In this document: piece by piece, positions 17,998-26,887 of the stretch | How the letters are laid out: every line of letters starts with the position of its first letter | Position numbering within the stretch: the stretch's first letter is position 1 | From: Eubacterium_U album | Lineage (GTDB): Bacteria > Bacillota > Clostridia > Lachnospirales > Lachnospiraceae | Direction of reading: 5' to 3' | DNA: 64,000 bases | Assembly: GCF_025336545.1 (NCBI RefSeq) | Contig: NZ_JAODBU010000002.1 | Span: forward strand, 434,001-498,000 | Notes under the pieces: generated by a model | The model's database searches: none | What the model was told of the DNA's origin: nothing | What the model saw: only the letters and a program-made list of their open reading frames with translations | Program-made: the position numbers and the translations under genes

Positions 17998-18894
17998 TTA
18001 ACTATATTTTTTCAAATCATTTATAAAAGAAAGAGGCGTCATATGATACTTTTTCTTAAATGCCCTGTGAAAATATGAAAGATTGTGAAACCCTACAGAT
18101 AATGAAACTTCCATTATTGATGAGTTTCCCTTTTCAAATAATTCGACTGCTTTTTCAAGCCGCAAATTATTAATGTATTCAACACAAGTCATATTCATAT
18201 GTTTTTTAAAAAATCGCATAAAATGATAATCACTAAAATAACAAAGTTTAGCTAATTGTGACACGGTAATTGTTTCAGAATAATGAAGTTCAATATAATC
18301 AAGTACATTTTTTATCTTGTCCGACACCTTTTCTGTCTCCGGCACCGCTACCTTTTTACTATATTGAAGCAATAAGAATATTGTTTGTAAAAATAATGAT
18401 TTCAATGCAAGTTCATAACCAATTATTGATTCGTCATATGTTGTATTAATCTGATTAAATATTTTTCTAAGAGATACATATGCCGGATAATTTGGTTTTA
18501 TAACGTATGGCATGGAAAACTCCTGATTCATAATAGGTGCAAGATACCTTGTCGAGCATATATCTGTAGAATTTCCTCCTAAAAATTTCAGGTGAAATAC
18601 ATATGTTTCAGAACTTACTTTTTTATTATTTCCTAATGTTATTGAATGTAAAAACAATGGAGGAACAAATAAAATATCTCCTTCTTCTACTTCATATTCA
18701 ACTAAATCAATCTTATATATACATTTTCCACTTGTAATCAACGTAAGTTCCGCCTCTTCGTGCCAATGGTTAGTTACTCCCATGTATTCTGAAGAAAGAT
18801 TTGTTATATATTTTTGTACGGGAAAAAAACTTTCTCCATGTTTAGCATCTTCTTTTTGATCTATCGCAAGTGTATGTACCTTTTTCAAATTCAT
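17998..18894 (-). CDS. AraC-family regulator, cupin sensor
   Basis: 298 residues with the same build: N-terminal cupin (GVTNHWHEEAELTLITSGKC, about 35-110) and C-terminal double HTH (DYHFMRFFKKHMNMTCVEYI, then NLSYFHRAFKKKYHMTPLSF). It is divergent from the alpha-glucosidase gene, and the shared 190-bp region carries repeated GCAGTAT half-sites, so it is the likely activator of that gene. The sugar or other effector is not known. Confidence 0.88.
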   Translation of the reverse strand: MNLKKVHTLAIDQKEDAKHGESFFPVQKYITNLSSEYMGVTNHWHEEAELTLITSGKCIYKIDLVEYEVEEGDILFVPPLFLHSITLGNNKKVSSETYVFHLKFLGGNSTDICSTRYLAPIMNQEFSMPYVIKPNYPAYVSLRKIFNQINTTYDESIIGYELALKSLFLQTIFLLLQYSKKVAVPETEKVSDKIKNVLDYIELHYSETITVSQLAKLCYFSDYHFMRFFKKHMNMTCVEYINNLRLEKAVELFEKGNSSIMEVSLSVGFHNLSYFHRAFKKKYHMTPLSFINDLKKYS

Positions 18895-18930
18895 TACCTC
18901 TTATCATTACTTCATATATTTTATTTTCAA

Positions 18931-19005
18931 TAGCAGTATTGTGTTATATATTGTTAAAATACTGCAAGATAATTTCATTTTTTATTTTTATAATAGCAGT
19001 ATAAT
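18931..19005 (+). promoter_or_regulatory. AraC-type half-sites and promoter of the alpha-glucosidase gene
   Basis: GCAGTAT occurs at 18933-18939 and 18996-19002 (within the 10-mer ATAGCAGTAT both times), and inverted as ATACTGC at 18959-18965. The last copy overlaps a TATAAT -10 (19000-19005) that lacks a good -35, as expected for an activator-dependent promoter. Confidence 0.55.
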
Positions 19006-19084
19006 ACATATATTTCAATGTATTTACATTATATGAGTGAAAGAATTTACTAAGCATCAGTTTTAGTAAAAATGAGGTATTTAT

Positions 19085-20758
19085 ATGAATAAAAAATGGT
19101 GGCATGATAAGGTTGCTTATCAGATTTATCCTAAAAGTTTTCTTGATACTAATGGGGATGGAATTGGTGATTTAAAAGGTATAATATCTAAACTGGATTA
19201 TTTAAAAGAATTAGGAATTGACATTATATGGCTTTCTCCTATTTACAAGTCACCTTTTATTGATCAGGGCTATGATATTTCTGACTATTATTCTATTGCC
19301 AAAGAATTCGGAACTATGGAAGATTTTGATGAATTACTTTCTGAAGCAAAAAAACGTAATATGTACATTATAATGGATTTAGTTATAAATCACTGTTCTG
19401 ATCAACATGAATGGTTTAGGAAAGCTTTAGCTGACCCTGATGGCGAATACGCTGATTATTTCTATTTCAGAGAAGGCAAAAATGGTAATCCACCTAGCAA
19501 TTATCGTTCATATTTTGGTGGTAGTTGTTGGGAACCTGTACCTGGAACTGATAAATATTATTTACATATGTTTGCAAAAGAACAGCCCGATTTAAATTGG
19601 GAAAATCCAATTCTAAGGCAAAAACTTTTTGATATGGTAAACTGGTGGCTTGAAAAAGGTCTTGCCGGGTTTAGAATTGATGCAATTATGAATATCAAAA
19701 AAGACCTTGATTTTCCTGATTTTGGACCTGACGGTCCTGATGGCTTGTCAGGATGTTGGCGCATGATAGAGAGTGTTGATGGAATAGGCGAATTGTTAGA
19801 CGACTTAAAGAAAAACACGTTTGAGAAATATGAAGCATTTACTGTTGCCGAAGCTTTTAATTTAAACAAATCTGAACTTAATAAGTTTATTGGCGAAAAC
19901 GGATATTTCTCAACTATTTTTGATTTCAGTGCGCAGTGCCTTAGTGACGGTAAGCATGGTTGGTATGATTCACCAGACATCACTTTTAAGAAGTGGCGTG
20001 AAACCATCATTAACTCACAACTTGATGTCCAAAAGGTTGGATTTGAAGCAAATATTATAGAAAACCATGACGAACCTCGTGGAGTATCAAGATTTTTACC
20101 TGAATATGCCAGAAACGCTGATGGTACAAAAATGCTAGGGACAATAAGTGTTTTGCTTCGTGGAATTCCATTTATTTATCAGGGGCAGGAAATTGGAATG
20201 CAAAATGCCATTTGGAAAAGCGTTGATGAATTTAACGACATAAACACAATAGACCAATATTACATTGCAAGAAAAGCCGGTCTTAATGACACGGATGCAT
20301 TAGCTGCCTGTAGCAAAATGAGTCGTGACAATGCAAGAACACCTATGCAGTGGGATTCTTCTAAAAATGCCGGCTTTACAAATGGTACACCTTGGTTAAA
20401 AGTTAACTCGAATTATAAATTAATTAATGTTGATACTCAGGAAAAAGATTCCGATTCTGTGCTTAACTACTACAAAAAATTATTATCAGTACGCAAGTCT
20501 GATGAATATATAGAAACATTTACTTACGGCGAATTTATTCCTGCATATGAAAATACAGAAACAGTTATGGCTTATTATCGTGTATTTAATAACAAACGTA
20601 TACTTGTTATTGCAAACTTTGGAAAGGATACTGCTACCGTTCCCGTTGAATATTCCTTTAAACACATTATTCTTTCTAATAAAGGCAGGAGTTCTCTACC
20701 GACTACCTCTATTAGCCTTGAAAGCTGTGAAGTTCTTGTTTTAGAGTGTGATAATTAA
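19085..20758 (+). CDS. GH13 alpha-glucosidase (oligo-1,6-glucosidase type)
   Basis: 557 residues of the GH13_31 type. It begins WWHDKVAYQIYPKSFLDTNG and has conserved region I MDLVINHCSDQHEWF, region II GFRIDAI (nucleophile Asp), region III FTVAEAF (acid/base Glu) and region IV ENHDEPR. It hydrolyses alpha-linked di- and oligosaccharides in the cytoplasm. It likely acts on isomaltose-type or short maltose-type sugars. Distinguishing oligo-1,6-glucosidase from trehalose-6-phosphate hydrolase or sucrase is not possible by eye. Monocistronic, ended by the hairpin at 20804-20856. Confidence 0.9.
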   Translation: MNKKWWHDKVAYQIYPKSFLDTNGDGIGDLKGIISKLDYLKELGIDIIWLSPIYKSPFIDQGYDISDYYSIAKEFGTMEDFDELLSEAKKRNMYIIMDLVINHCSDQHEWFRKALADPDGEYADYFYFREGKNGNPPSNYRSYFGGSCWEPVPGTDKYYLHMFAKEQPDLNWENPILRQKLFDMVNWWLEKGLAGFRIDAIMNIKKDLDFPDFGPDGPDGLSGCWRMIESVDGIGELLDDLKKNTFEKYEAFTVAEAFNLNKSELNKFIGENGYFSTIFDFSAQCLSDGKHGWYDSPDITFKKWRETIINSQLDVQKVGFEANIIENHDEPRGVSRFLPEYARNADGTKMLGTISVLLRGIPFIYQGQEIGMQNAIWKSVDEFNDINTIDQYYIARKAGLNDTDALAACSKMSRDNARTPMQWDSSKNAGFTNGTPWLKVNSNYKLINVDTQEKDSDSVLNYYKKLLSVRKSDEYIETFTYGEFIPAYENTETVMAYYRVFNNKRILVIANFGKDTATVPVEYSFKHIILSNKGRSSLPTTSISLESCEVLVLECDN

Positions 20759-20803
20759 ACTGTAATAATAAAAAGGATTGGTTTATATAATTTTCTTAAA
20801 GTT

Positions 20804-20856
20804 CATCATTCAAGGTTCTAAACTTTACTTCTTAAGATTTAGAGCCTTGAATTTTT
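20804..20856 (+). terminator. terminator of the alpha-glucosidase gene
   Basis: TTCAAGGtTCTAAA pairs with TTTAGAgCCTTGAA, followed by TTTTTC. Confidence 0.8.
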
Positions 20857-20941
20857 CACTTTTATAAAATACTATATACCAATCCGTATCCATCACAGTT
20901 GTAAACTTTTGACCAAACATAATTGTTATTGTTTTAACTTA

Positions 20942-23023
20942 TTAGTCATCCAATAAATTCTGCATACTACGCAAGCTTATTAATAAAGTTGATGTATTAT
21001 GCAAAAGTGCTGCTAATGTAGGCTGAATAATTCCTGCCACTCCAAGAACAATTAATCCTGTGTTAAATATTGCTATATCTTTGTAGTTTTTATGAATTTT
21101 CTTCATTAGTCCATTACTAATTGCTTTTAATGTTACGATTTCATATAAACTGTCAGCACCTATTGTAACATCAGCAATTTCTCTTGCAATTTGAGCGCCA
21201 TCACTTATTGCAATTCCTACATCTGCCGCTGATAACGCCGGTGAATCATTTACACCATCACCTATCATTATAACTTTTCGCCCAAGCGACTTTTCTTTTT
21301 CTACAAATTTTGCCTTATCCTCCGGAAGTACTTCTGAATAATATTCATCAACACCAACACGTTTTGCTATAACCGAGGCAGTCCTTTCACTATCACCTGT
21401 CATCATAACAACTTTACTTAATCCTGCCTTTTTTAATGAATTAATAACTGCTTCTGCTTCATCTCTAAGCGGATCTTCTATACAGATTACACCTGCAAGT
21501 TCATTTTCAATCGCAAGATAAAGATGAGAACACTGCAATGGCAAATTATCAAATTTTTCTTCCATTCCTTTTGGAACGACACATTTTTCATCTTCAAATA
21601 CAAAATGTGAGCTTCCTATAATTGTTTTTCTTCCGTTATAAAACGTAGAAATGCCATGAGCAACTATATATTCAACCTTTGTATGTTCTTCTTCGTGTTC
21701 AAGACCTTTCTTTGCTGCTGCATCTACAACAGCCTTAGCCATAGAATGTGGAAAATGTTCTTCTAAGCACGCTGCAATTTTTAACAATTCATCCTGAGAC
21801 TGTCCGTTGAATGAAATAACATCTACAACTGTAGGTTGTGCCTTTGTAAGTGTGCCTGTTTTATCAAACACAATACTGTCTGCTTCTGCTATTGCTTCAA
21901 GATATTTACCACCCTTTACGGTTATGTTATAAATACTTGCCTCTCTAATTGCTGACAAAACAGATATCGGCATAGCAAGTTTTAATGCACATGAAAAGTC
22001 AACCATGAGCACTGACAAAGCTCTTGTAACATTTCTTGTTATAAGCCACGTTATACCTGTTCCAAGTAAAGTATATGGAACAAGTCTGTCTGCCAAATGT
22101 TCTGCTTTTCCTTCTACCTGAGACTTGAGTTTTTCCGACTCTTCAATCATTGATACAATTTTATCAAATCTTCCTGAGCCACTTACCTCTTTAACACAAA
22201 TTGTAAGTTCCCCTTCTTCAACAACTGTTCCTGCATATACTGAACTATCTTTTTCCTTTTGTACCGGAAGTGATTCTCCTGTCATAGATGCCTGATTTAC
22301 CATGGCATCTCCATCTGTAACCGTGCCATCAAAAGGAATAATATTTCCCATATGTACTACAACTTTGTCCCCTGCTTTTATCTGATTTGAATCAACAAGA
22401 ACTTCTTTTCCATCACTGCCAACAAGCCATACTTTATCAATGTTAAGTGACATGCTTCTTGCTAAATCATCAACAGATTTCTTGTGAGTCCACTCTTCAA
22501 GAATTTCACCTATTCCAAGTAAAAACATTACTGAACCTGCTGTTTCCATATCTCCTCTAAGCATAGAAACTGTTATTGCCGTTGCATCTAATACCGGTAC
22601 TTCAATTTTTCCTTTGAGAAGAGTCTGTATTCCATGTTTAATATATTTTGTTGATTTAACAACTGATATGGCTGCTCTTATTGGATATGGGATAAATAAT
22701 TTTGAACTATATCTAAGAACTACTTTATTTATAAGTTTTTCTTTGTATTTTTCATTTAATTCTCTACCCGAATTTTCAAGAAATATCTTTGGGACTTCAA
22801 CATTCTCATAAGAAAATGTTTTAATCATTTTAATAACTTCTTCTCTATCTCCCTGATAACATACAGTCACATCACCTGTTCTGTTTTGAACATTTACATG
22901 AGTAATATTCTTTCCCATAGAAAAATAATATTGCAATATATCCGCCTGTTCATATGACATTCTTTTTTGAGTGACATGAAAACGTATACGGCCTTTTATT
23001 TCATGCATAATTTTAACTTTCAT
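20942..23023 (-). CDS. P1B-type heavy-metal ATPase with SCALK membrane motif
   Basis: 693 residues: a degenerate N-terminal HMA-like domain without CxxC (about 1-75, KIMHEIKGRIRFHVTQKR), the actuator motif (MTGES), the DKTGTLTK phosphorylation site, and the hinge MIGDGVNDSPALSAADVG. The metal-binding transmembrane motif reads DFSCALKLAMP instead of CPC or CPH, and the usual HP site is FPHSMA. This belongs to a less-studied branch of metal ATPases, and the transported metal cannot be named. I start at the ATG at 23023, preceded by GGAGG. It is downstream of the DUF6110 gene and shares its promoter. Confidence 0.88.
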   Translation of the reverse strand: MKVKIMHEIKGRIRFHVTQKRMSYEQADILQYYFSMGKNITHVNVQNRTGDVTVCYQGDREEVIKMIKTFSYENVEVPKIFLENSGRELNEKYKEKLINKVVLRYSSKLFIPYPIRAAISVVKSTKYIKHGIQTLLKGKIEVPVLDATAITVSMLRGDMETAGSVMFLLGIGEILEEWTHKKSVDDLARSMSLNIDKVWLVGSDGKEVLVDSNQIKAGDKVVVHMGNIIPFDGTVTDGDAMVNQASMTGESLPVQKEKDSSVYAGTVVEEGELTICVKEVSGSGRFDKIVSMIEESEKLKSQVEGKAEHLADRLVPYTLLGTGITWLITRNVTRALSVLMVDFSCALKLAMPISVLSAIREASIYNITVKGGKYLEAIAEADSIVFDKTGTLTKAQPTVVDVISFNGQSQDELLKIAACLEEHFPHSMAKAVVDAAAKKGLEHEEEHTKVEYIVAHGISTFYNGRKTIIGSSHFVFEDEKCVVPKGMEEKFDNLPLQCSHLYLAIENELAGVICIEDPLRDEAEAVINSLKKAGLSKVVMMTGDSERTASVIAKRVGVDEYYSEVLPEDKAKFVEKEKSLGRKVIMIGDGVNDSPALSAADVGIAISDGAQIAREIADVTIGADSLYEIVTLKAISNGLMKKIHKNYKDIAIFNTGLIVLGVAGIIQPTLAALLHNTSTLLISLRSMQNLLDD

Positions 23024-23165
23024 TATTGTGCCTCCATACAACTATAAAAAGCAACTTAAGCAGTTATTCCCTGCCCTCGCTGCTTTCATAGTACCTATTT
23101 CGATATAAAGTTATTTTTATCTGCATTTATGTAATTTAATAAGTTATAAACTATTAACTTCAAAT

Positions 23166-23477
23166 TTACTCTGCATCTTCTGTTGTATCTTCAACTACAT
23201 CTTCAAATTCATCTTCAATATTTTCTGCTTCCTCTGCTGCAGCTCTTTCTTCATTAATCTGCTGAGCTTCTGCATAAATATCTTCTGCATTTTCCTGAAT
23301 TGTTGTAGCTGTCTTCATAACACAATCTTTAGCTCTAAGAGCTGCTGCTGTACAGTTTGTATATACTTTTTTAGCATCCTTACTTCCTAAAACTTTTACA
23401 CCTGCTGTTCCAAACAATACACCTGCTGCAAAAATTCCTGTTTTCTTAATATCAATTTTCTTTAATATGTCTAACAT
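23166..23477 (-). CDS. DUF6110 family small protein
   Basis: 103 residues. An N-terminal glycine-rich hydrophobic stretch (about 12-30, GIFAAGVLFGTAGVKVLGS) is followed by a helical region with Cys42 and Cys52, and an acidic tail rich in Glu/Asp. It resembles DUF6110 proteins that accompany this type of heavy-metal ATPase. A role as an accessory or metal-handling partner is inferred from linkage only. GGAGG precedes the ATG, and the gene is 142 bp upstream of the ATPase. Confidence 0.75.
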   Translation of the reverse strand: MLDILKKIDIKKTGIFAAGVLFGTAGVKVLGSKDAKKVYTNCTAAALRAKDCVMKTATTIQENAEDIYAEAQQINEERAAAEEAENIEDEFEDVVEDTTEDAE

Positions 23478-23626
23478 TTTTCTCCTCCTAATTCTACTGC
23501 TACCTTAAGACTTCAAAACTATTGTAAAACTTATTAAAATTTAGCAATCCATTTTATTGCCCTATTATGCAAAGCATTACTAAAATGTTTCAATCATCTA
23601 TCTGTAGTTATTTGTTTCTAACTCAT

Positions 23627-23655
23627 TTTATAGCACACTTGTTTTTTTGTGTCAA
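23627..23655 (-). promoter_or_regulatory. sigma-A promoter of DUF6110-ATPase operon
   Basis: TTGACA (23655-23650), 17-bp spacer, TATAAA (23632-23627), near-consensus. The surrounding gap 23478-23796 holds only this promoter and the upstream terminator. Confidence 0.75.
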
Positions 23656-23746
23656 TAAATGGCACTAAATTATTAATCACAAATTTGCACCATGTTATTC
23701 CTGTATAATTTTTGTATACTTATTTGTTTATATATTATCTTTAAAC

Positions 23747-23787
23747 TCAAAAAACATGGTCAATTTTAAACTGGCCATGTTTTTCAT
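23747..23787 (-). terminator. terminator of the CPC-type ATPase gene
   Basis: AAAACATGGcCA pairs with TGaCCATGTTTT and is followed by TTGAG on the minus strand, 10 bp after the stop codon. Confidence 0.8.
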
Positions 23788-23796
23788 TTTATTCAT

Positions 23797-25662
23797 CTAT
23801 TCTTCTTTCAATGTTCGCATTGAGTTAAGTATTGCTATTACTGATACTCCAACGTCTGCAAATACTGCTTCCCACATATTTGCAACGCCAAAAGCTCCTA
23901 ATATAAGTACTAACGCTTTAACTCCTAATGCAAATACAATGTTTTGTTTTACAATCGAGAGTGTTTTTCCTGATATTTTTACAACTGAAGCAATTTTTGT
24001 AACATCATCATCCATTAATACAACGTCCGCTGCTTCAATTGCCGCATCACTTCCCATACTTCCCATTGCAATACCTATGTCAGCTCTTGTGAGTACAGGA
24101 GCATCGTTAATTCCATCACCAACAAATGCTACTTTATCCTTTTCGTTCTTTTGTTCAAGAAGTTTTTCTACACGGTCTACTTTGTCTGCCGGCAACAATT
24201 GTGCATGATATTCATCAATTCCAAGTTCATTTGCCACCTTCTCAACTATTTCCTTCTGGTCTCCGCTAAGCATTACTGTCTTTTTAACACCAACATGTTT
24301 CATATCAGCAATAGCTTCTTTAGTGCCCTCTTTTATTTCATCAGAAATTACTAGTGAGCCTGCAAATTTGCCATCAATCGCTACATAAATTATTGTCCCA
24401 ATTGCATCACATTTTTCATAGGAAATGTTTTGTTTATTCATCAGTTTTTCATTGCCAACAAAAACATCTTTTCCTGCAAACTGTGCATGTATTCCATGCC
24501 CTGCAATTTCTTCAACATTCTGAAGTTTTGATGTATCTATTTTTTCTCCATATGCATTTTTAATAGACTCAGCAATAGGATGTGTCGAATACGATTCACT
24601 ATATGCTGCTACTTCCAACAATTCCTTTTCACTACATCCGACTGCATTTATCCCTGATACTTTAAACTCACCTTTAGTTAGAGTTCCTGTCTTGTCAAAT
24701 ACTATTGTTGACATTTCTGCCAATGCTTCTAAATAATTGCTTCCCTTTACAAGTATTCCAATTCTAGAAGCAGCTCCAATTCCACCGAAAAATCCCAACG
24801 GAACTGATATAACTAAAGCACATGGACATGAGATTACAAGGAATATACAAGCCCTCTGAATCCAATCCCCCCACTGTCCACCACAAAACAAAGGCGGTAT
24901 TATTGCCAAAGCAACTGCACCAATAGTAACTACAGGTGTATAATACTTTGCAAATCTTGTAATAAAGTTTTCAACTCGAGCTTTCTTACTACTTGCATTT
25001 TCTACTAACTCAAGAATCTTAGCTACTGTAGAATCATCAAATTCCTTTGTAGTTTTTACTTTTAAGGTAGTACTTCCGTTAACACATCCACTTATAATTT
25101 CATCGCCTACGCTAACCTTTCTTGGAACAGATTCCCCTGTTAAGGCTGCAGTGTCAACAAATGACTCTCCTTCAATAACAACTCCGTCAAGTGGTACTTT
25201 TTCTCCCGGTTTAATTACTATAATACTTCCTACCTCTACATCATCCGGGTCAACCTGTTCTAATCCGTTTTCAGTTTCAATATTTGCATATTCCGGGCAA
25301 ATATCCATCATGTCTGAAATTGACTTTCTTGATTTACCAACAGCATATGCCTGAAATAATTCACCAACCTGATAAAACAGCATAACTGCTACTGCTTCTG
25401 AATATTCACCAACTCCAAATGCACCAAATGTAGCAATCATCATCAAAAAGTTTTCATCAAACACCTGTCCATGACTTATATTTCTAAATGCCTTAAACAC
25501 AATGTCATATCCAATAATAATGTATGGTACAAGATAAATAACAAATAATATCCATTTATTTATATCATCAAACTTTCCTGTTTTTTCTAATACAAGAAGA
25601 ATTACAAACAAAATTAATGTGGCTATTATTCGTCCTAACATCTTTTTTTGCTTTTCACTCAT
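23797..25662 (-). CDS. Zn/Cd/Pb-type P1B ATPase (CPC motif)
   Basis: 621 residues, a heavy-metal exporter of the CadA/ZntA group. It has ISCPCALVISVP (metal site), DKTGTLTKGE (phosphorylation), YSTHPIA (HP motif), AALTGES and the hinge FVGDGINDAPVL. It lacks an N-terminal HMA domain. A separate HMA protein is encoded just upstream, as though the domain had been split off. The ATG at 25662 has GGAG six bases upstream. In-operon position behind an ArsR repressor with an SmtB-type alpha-5 site favours zinc, cadmium or lead export. Confidence 0.92.
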   Translation of the reverse strand: MSEKQKKMLGRIIATLILFVILLVLEKTGKFDDINKWILFVIYLVPYIIIGYDIVFKAFRNISHGQVFDENFLMMIATFGAFGVGEYSEAVAVMLFYQVGELFQAYAVGKSRKSISDMMDICPEYANIETENGLEQVDPDDVEVGSIIVIKPGEKVPLDGVVIEGESFVDTAALTGESVPRKVSVGDEIISGCVNGSTTLKVKTTKEFDDSTVAKILELVENASSKKARVENFITRFAKYYTPVVTIGAVALAIIPPLFCGGQWGDWIQRACIFLVISCPCALVISVPLGFFGGIGAASRIGILVKGSNYLEALAEMSTIVFDKTGTLTKGEFKVSGINAVGCSEKELLEVAAYSESYSTHPIAESIKNAYGEKIDTSKLQNVEEIAGHGIHAQFAGKDVFVGNEKLMNKQNISYEKCDAIGTIIYVAIDGKFAGSLVISDEIKEGTKEAIADMKHVGVKKTVMLSGDQKEIVEKVANELGIDEYHAQLLPADKVDRVEKLLEQKNEKDKVAFVGDGINDAPVLTRADIGIAMGSMGSDAAIEAADVVLMDDDVTKIASVVKISGKTLSIVKQNIVFALGVKALVLILGAFGVANMWEAVFADVGVSVIAILNSMRTLKEE

Positions 25663-25735
25663 AACATGCTCCATTCTTCCGTATTTATTTTACGGATGTA
25701 TAATCAAAAACTGTCTTTTCTAATTTCTATTTATA

Positions 25736-25784
25736 AAGCCGGTAACTTTCTTTGACTTATGCATTGAAAATCTGCCGGCTTTAT
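25736..25784 (-). other. hairpin between HMA and ATPase genes
   Basis: AAAGCCGG pairs with CCGGCTTT around a loop of about 33 bases, without a T run after it on the minus strand. It could be an mRNA processing or stability element or a partial attenuator in the arsR-HMA-ATPase operon. Confidence 0.4.
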
Positions 25785-25796
25785 AATTATGGACAA

Positions 25797-26015
25797 TTAT
25801 AATAAAATCTTGCAGTCAGGTTCTACCTTTGCACAAACCTTTACTACTTCTTTCATAATGTCATCAAATCTTGCATCGTCTGCATCAACCATCATCTTCT
25901 GTGTCATAAAGCTTACAGATGCATCATTTACTCCATCAATTTTCTTAATTAAATCTTCCATCTTTGCTGCACAATTTGCACAATCCAAATCCTGTAATTT
26001 AAATTTCTTCTTCAT
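25797..26015 (-). CDS. free-standing HMA heavy-metal-binding protein
   Basis: 72 residues forming one heavy-metal-associated domain with the site DLDCANCAAKME (CxxC, Cys at about 12 and 15). Asp replaces the usual Met-Thr before the first Cys, a pattern seen in Zn/Cd-type domains. It likely delivers metal to, or regulates, the ATPase encoded next. I use the ATG at 26015 with AAGGA upstream. Confidence 0.85.
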   Translation of the reverse strand: MKKKFKLQDLDCANCAAKMEDLIKKIDGVNDASVSFMTQKMMVDADDARFDDIMKEVVKVCAKVEPDCKILL

Positions 26016-26070
26016 AATTAACATCCTTTCCACTAATGCTTTAGTACTGACTTTCTAATCTCTAATATAT

Positions 26071-26433
26071 TTATTTTTCTTCTATATGTTCAATTCCCTG
26101 GGAAATTATCGTTCTCACATGACCATCTGCAAGTGAATAGAAAATTGATTTACCTTCTCTTCTATTCTTAATAAGTTTAGCCTGCTTTAAAATTCTCAAC
26201 TGATGAGATACGGCTGACTGAGTCATGTTCAAAGTTTCTGCCAAATCACATACACATACTTCAGATTCAAATAATACAAAAAGTATACGTATTCTTGTAG
26301 AATCTCCAAATACTTTAAATAACTCTGCCAAATCATATAATTCATCCTCATCAGGCATATTATCATTAACGATTTTCAACAAGTCTTCATGAGTCTTACA
26401 TTCATCGCAACATTCTACATTGTGATTTATCAT
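26071..26433 (-). CDS. ArsR/SmtB-family metal-sensing repressor
   Basis: 120 residues, winged helix. It carries ELFKVFGDSTRIRILFVLFE, the alpha-3 motif SEVCVCDLAETL and the recognition helix TQSAVSHQLRILKQAKLI. The C-terminal helix DGHVRTIISQGIEHIEE has the Asp-x-His...His-x-x-Glu arrangement of the alpha-5 zinc site, and N-terminal VECCDEC adds further thiols. Metal binding would release the operator at 26453-26480. The ATG at 26433 is preceded by GGTGGA. A TTG at 26454 would sit inside the operator. Confidence 0.92.
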   Translation of the reverse strand: MINHNVECCDECKTHEDLLKIVNDNMPDEDELYDLAELFKVFGDSTRIRILFVLFESEVCVCDLAETLNMTQSAVSHQLRILKQAKLIKNRREGKSIFYSLADGHVRTIISQGIEHIEEK

Positions 26434-26452
26434 TTTAATTCCACCTTTCTCC

Positions 26453-26509
26453 AAACATATGAATAATTGTTCATATGTTTATAATATATTTATTATTGTC
26501 ATATGTCAA
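26453..26509 (-). promoter_or_regulatory. ArsR operator and promoter
   Basis: TTGACA (26509-26504), 17-bp spacer, TATTAT (26486-26481), immediately followed by a palindrome with perfect 11-bp arms AAACATATGAA/TTCATATGTTT and 6-bp centre (26453-26480). The ATATGAA-N6-TTCATAT design matches SmtB/CzrA-type operators, placed to block transcription start. Confidence 0.88.
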
Positions 26510-26713
26510 TATGTTTTCTATTTTTATTTTGTATTTATTTTATATTTATTTTTATTCTATAGTTTTATCTTTTTATTTGCTTTTCTCACTATCTTCTTAT
26601 TCGGATTTTATTTCGTTGCAATTTATCTGTACTTCTGTTTTATTTCTTTTTTGTTTATGTAATTGTCGATTTTTTTGTTTATCTAATATCCTATACTTTC
26701 CAATCTAACTATG

Positions 26714-26880
26714 TTATAATCTTTGACGCAAGGAACTTATAATTATTCAAACTAATTATAGGTTTCTTGTATTAAGTTTAAACATTTTTGTTGATAGTTT
26801 TAAACTAATATTAAGAAAGGATTTTAAATACAAGTCATTGTCTAATCTTTGATTTGTGTCTTGTTTTTACAAGGTTTGGT
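26714..26880 (+). promoter_or_regulatory. promoter and structured leader of trkA
   Basis: A TATAAT with extended TG (TGTTATAAT, near 26711-26719) is followed by a hairpin CAAGGAACtTATAATTA/TAATTATAgGTTTCTTG (about 26729-26770), an inverted repeat around GTTTAAAC/GTTTTAAACT, and a late CTTGTTTTTACAAG hairpin. None matches the ydaO/c-di-AMP or ykkC motifs that precede other potassium genes. The stretch 26510-26710 between the ArsR promoter and this one is T-rich with no gene. Confidence 0.4.
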
Positions 26881-26887
26881 ACGGAAA

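Noticed and set aside
19558..20010. 150-codon minus-strand ORF
   Set aside because: Shadow of the GH13 alpha-glucosidase coding frame on the opposite strand.
23756..24208. 150-codon plus-strand ORF
   Set aside because: Antisense to the end of the CPC-type ATPase, whose frame shows clear family motifs. No ribosome binding site.
26459..26708. Two overlapping Phe/Tyr/Leu-rich plus-strand ORFs
   Set aside because: Low-complexity T-rich DNA overlapping the ArsR operator and promoter. No family and no ribosome binding site.
26714..26880. c-di-AMP (ydaO) riboswitch before trkA
   Set aside because: Looked for because of the potassium genes, but the conserved ydaO core sequences are not present.
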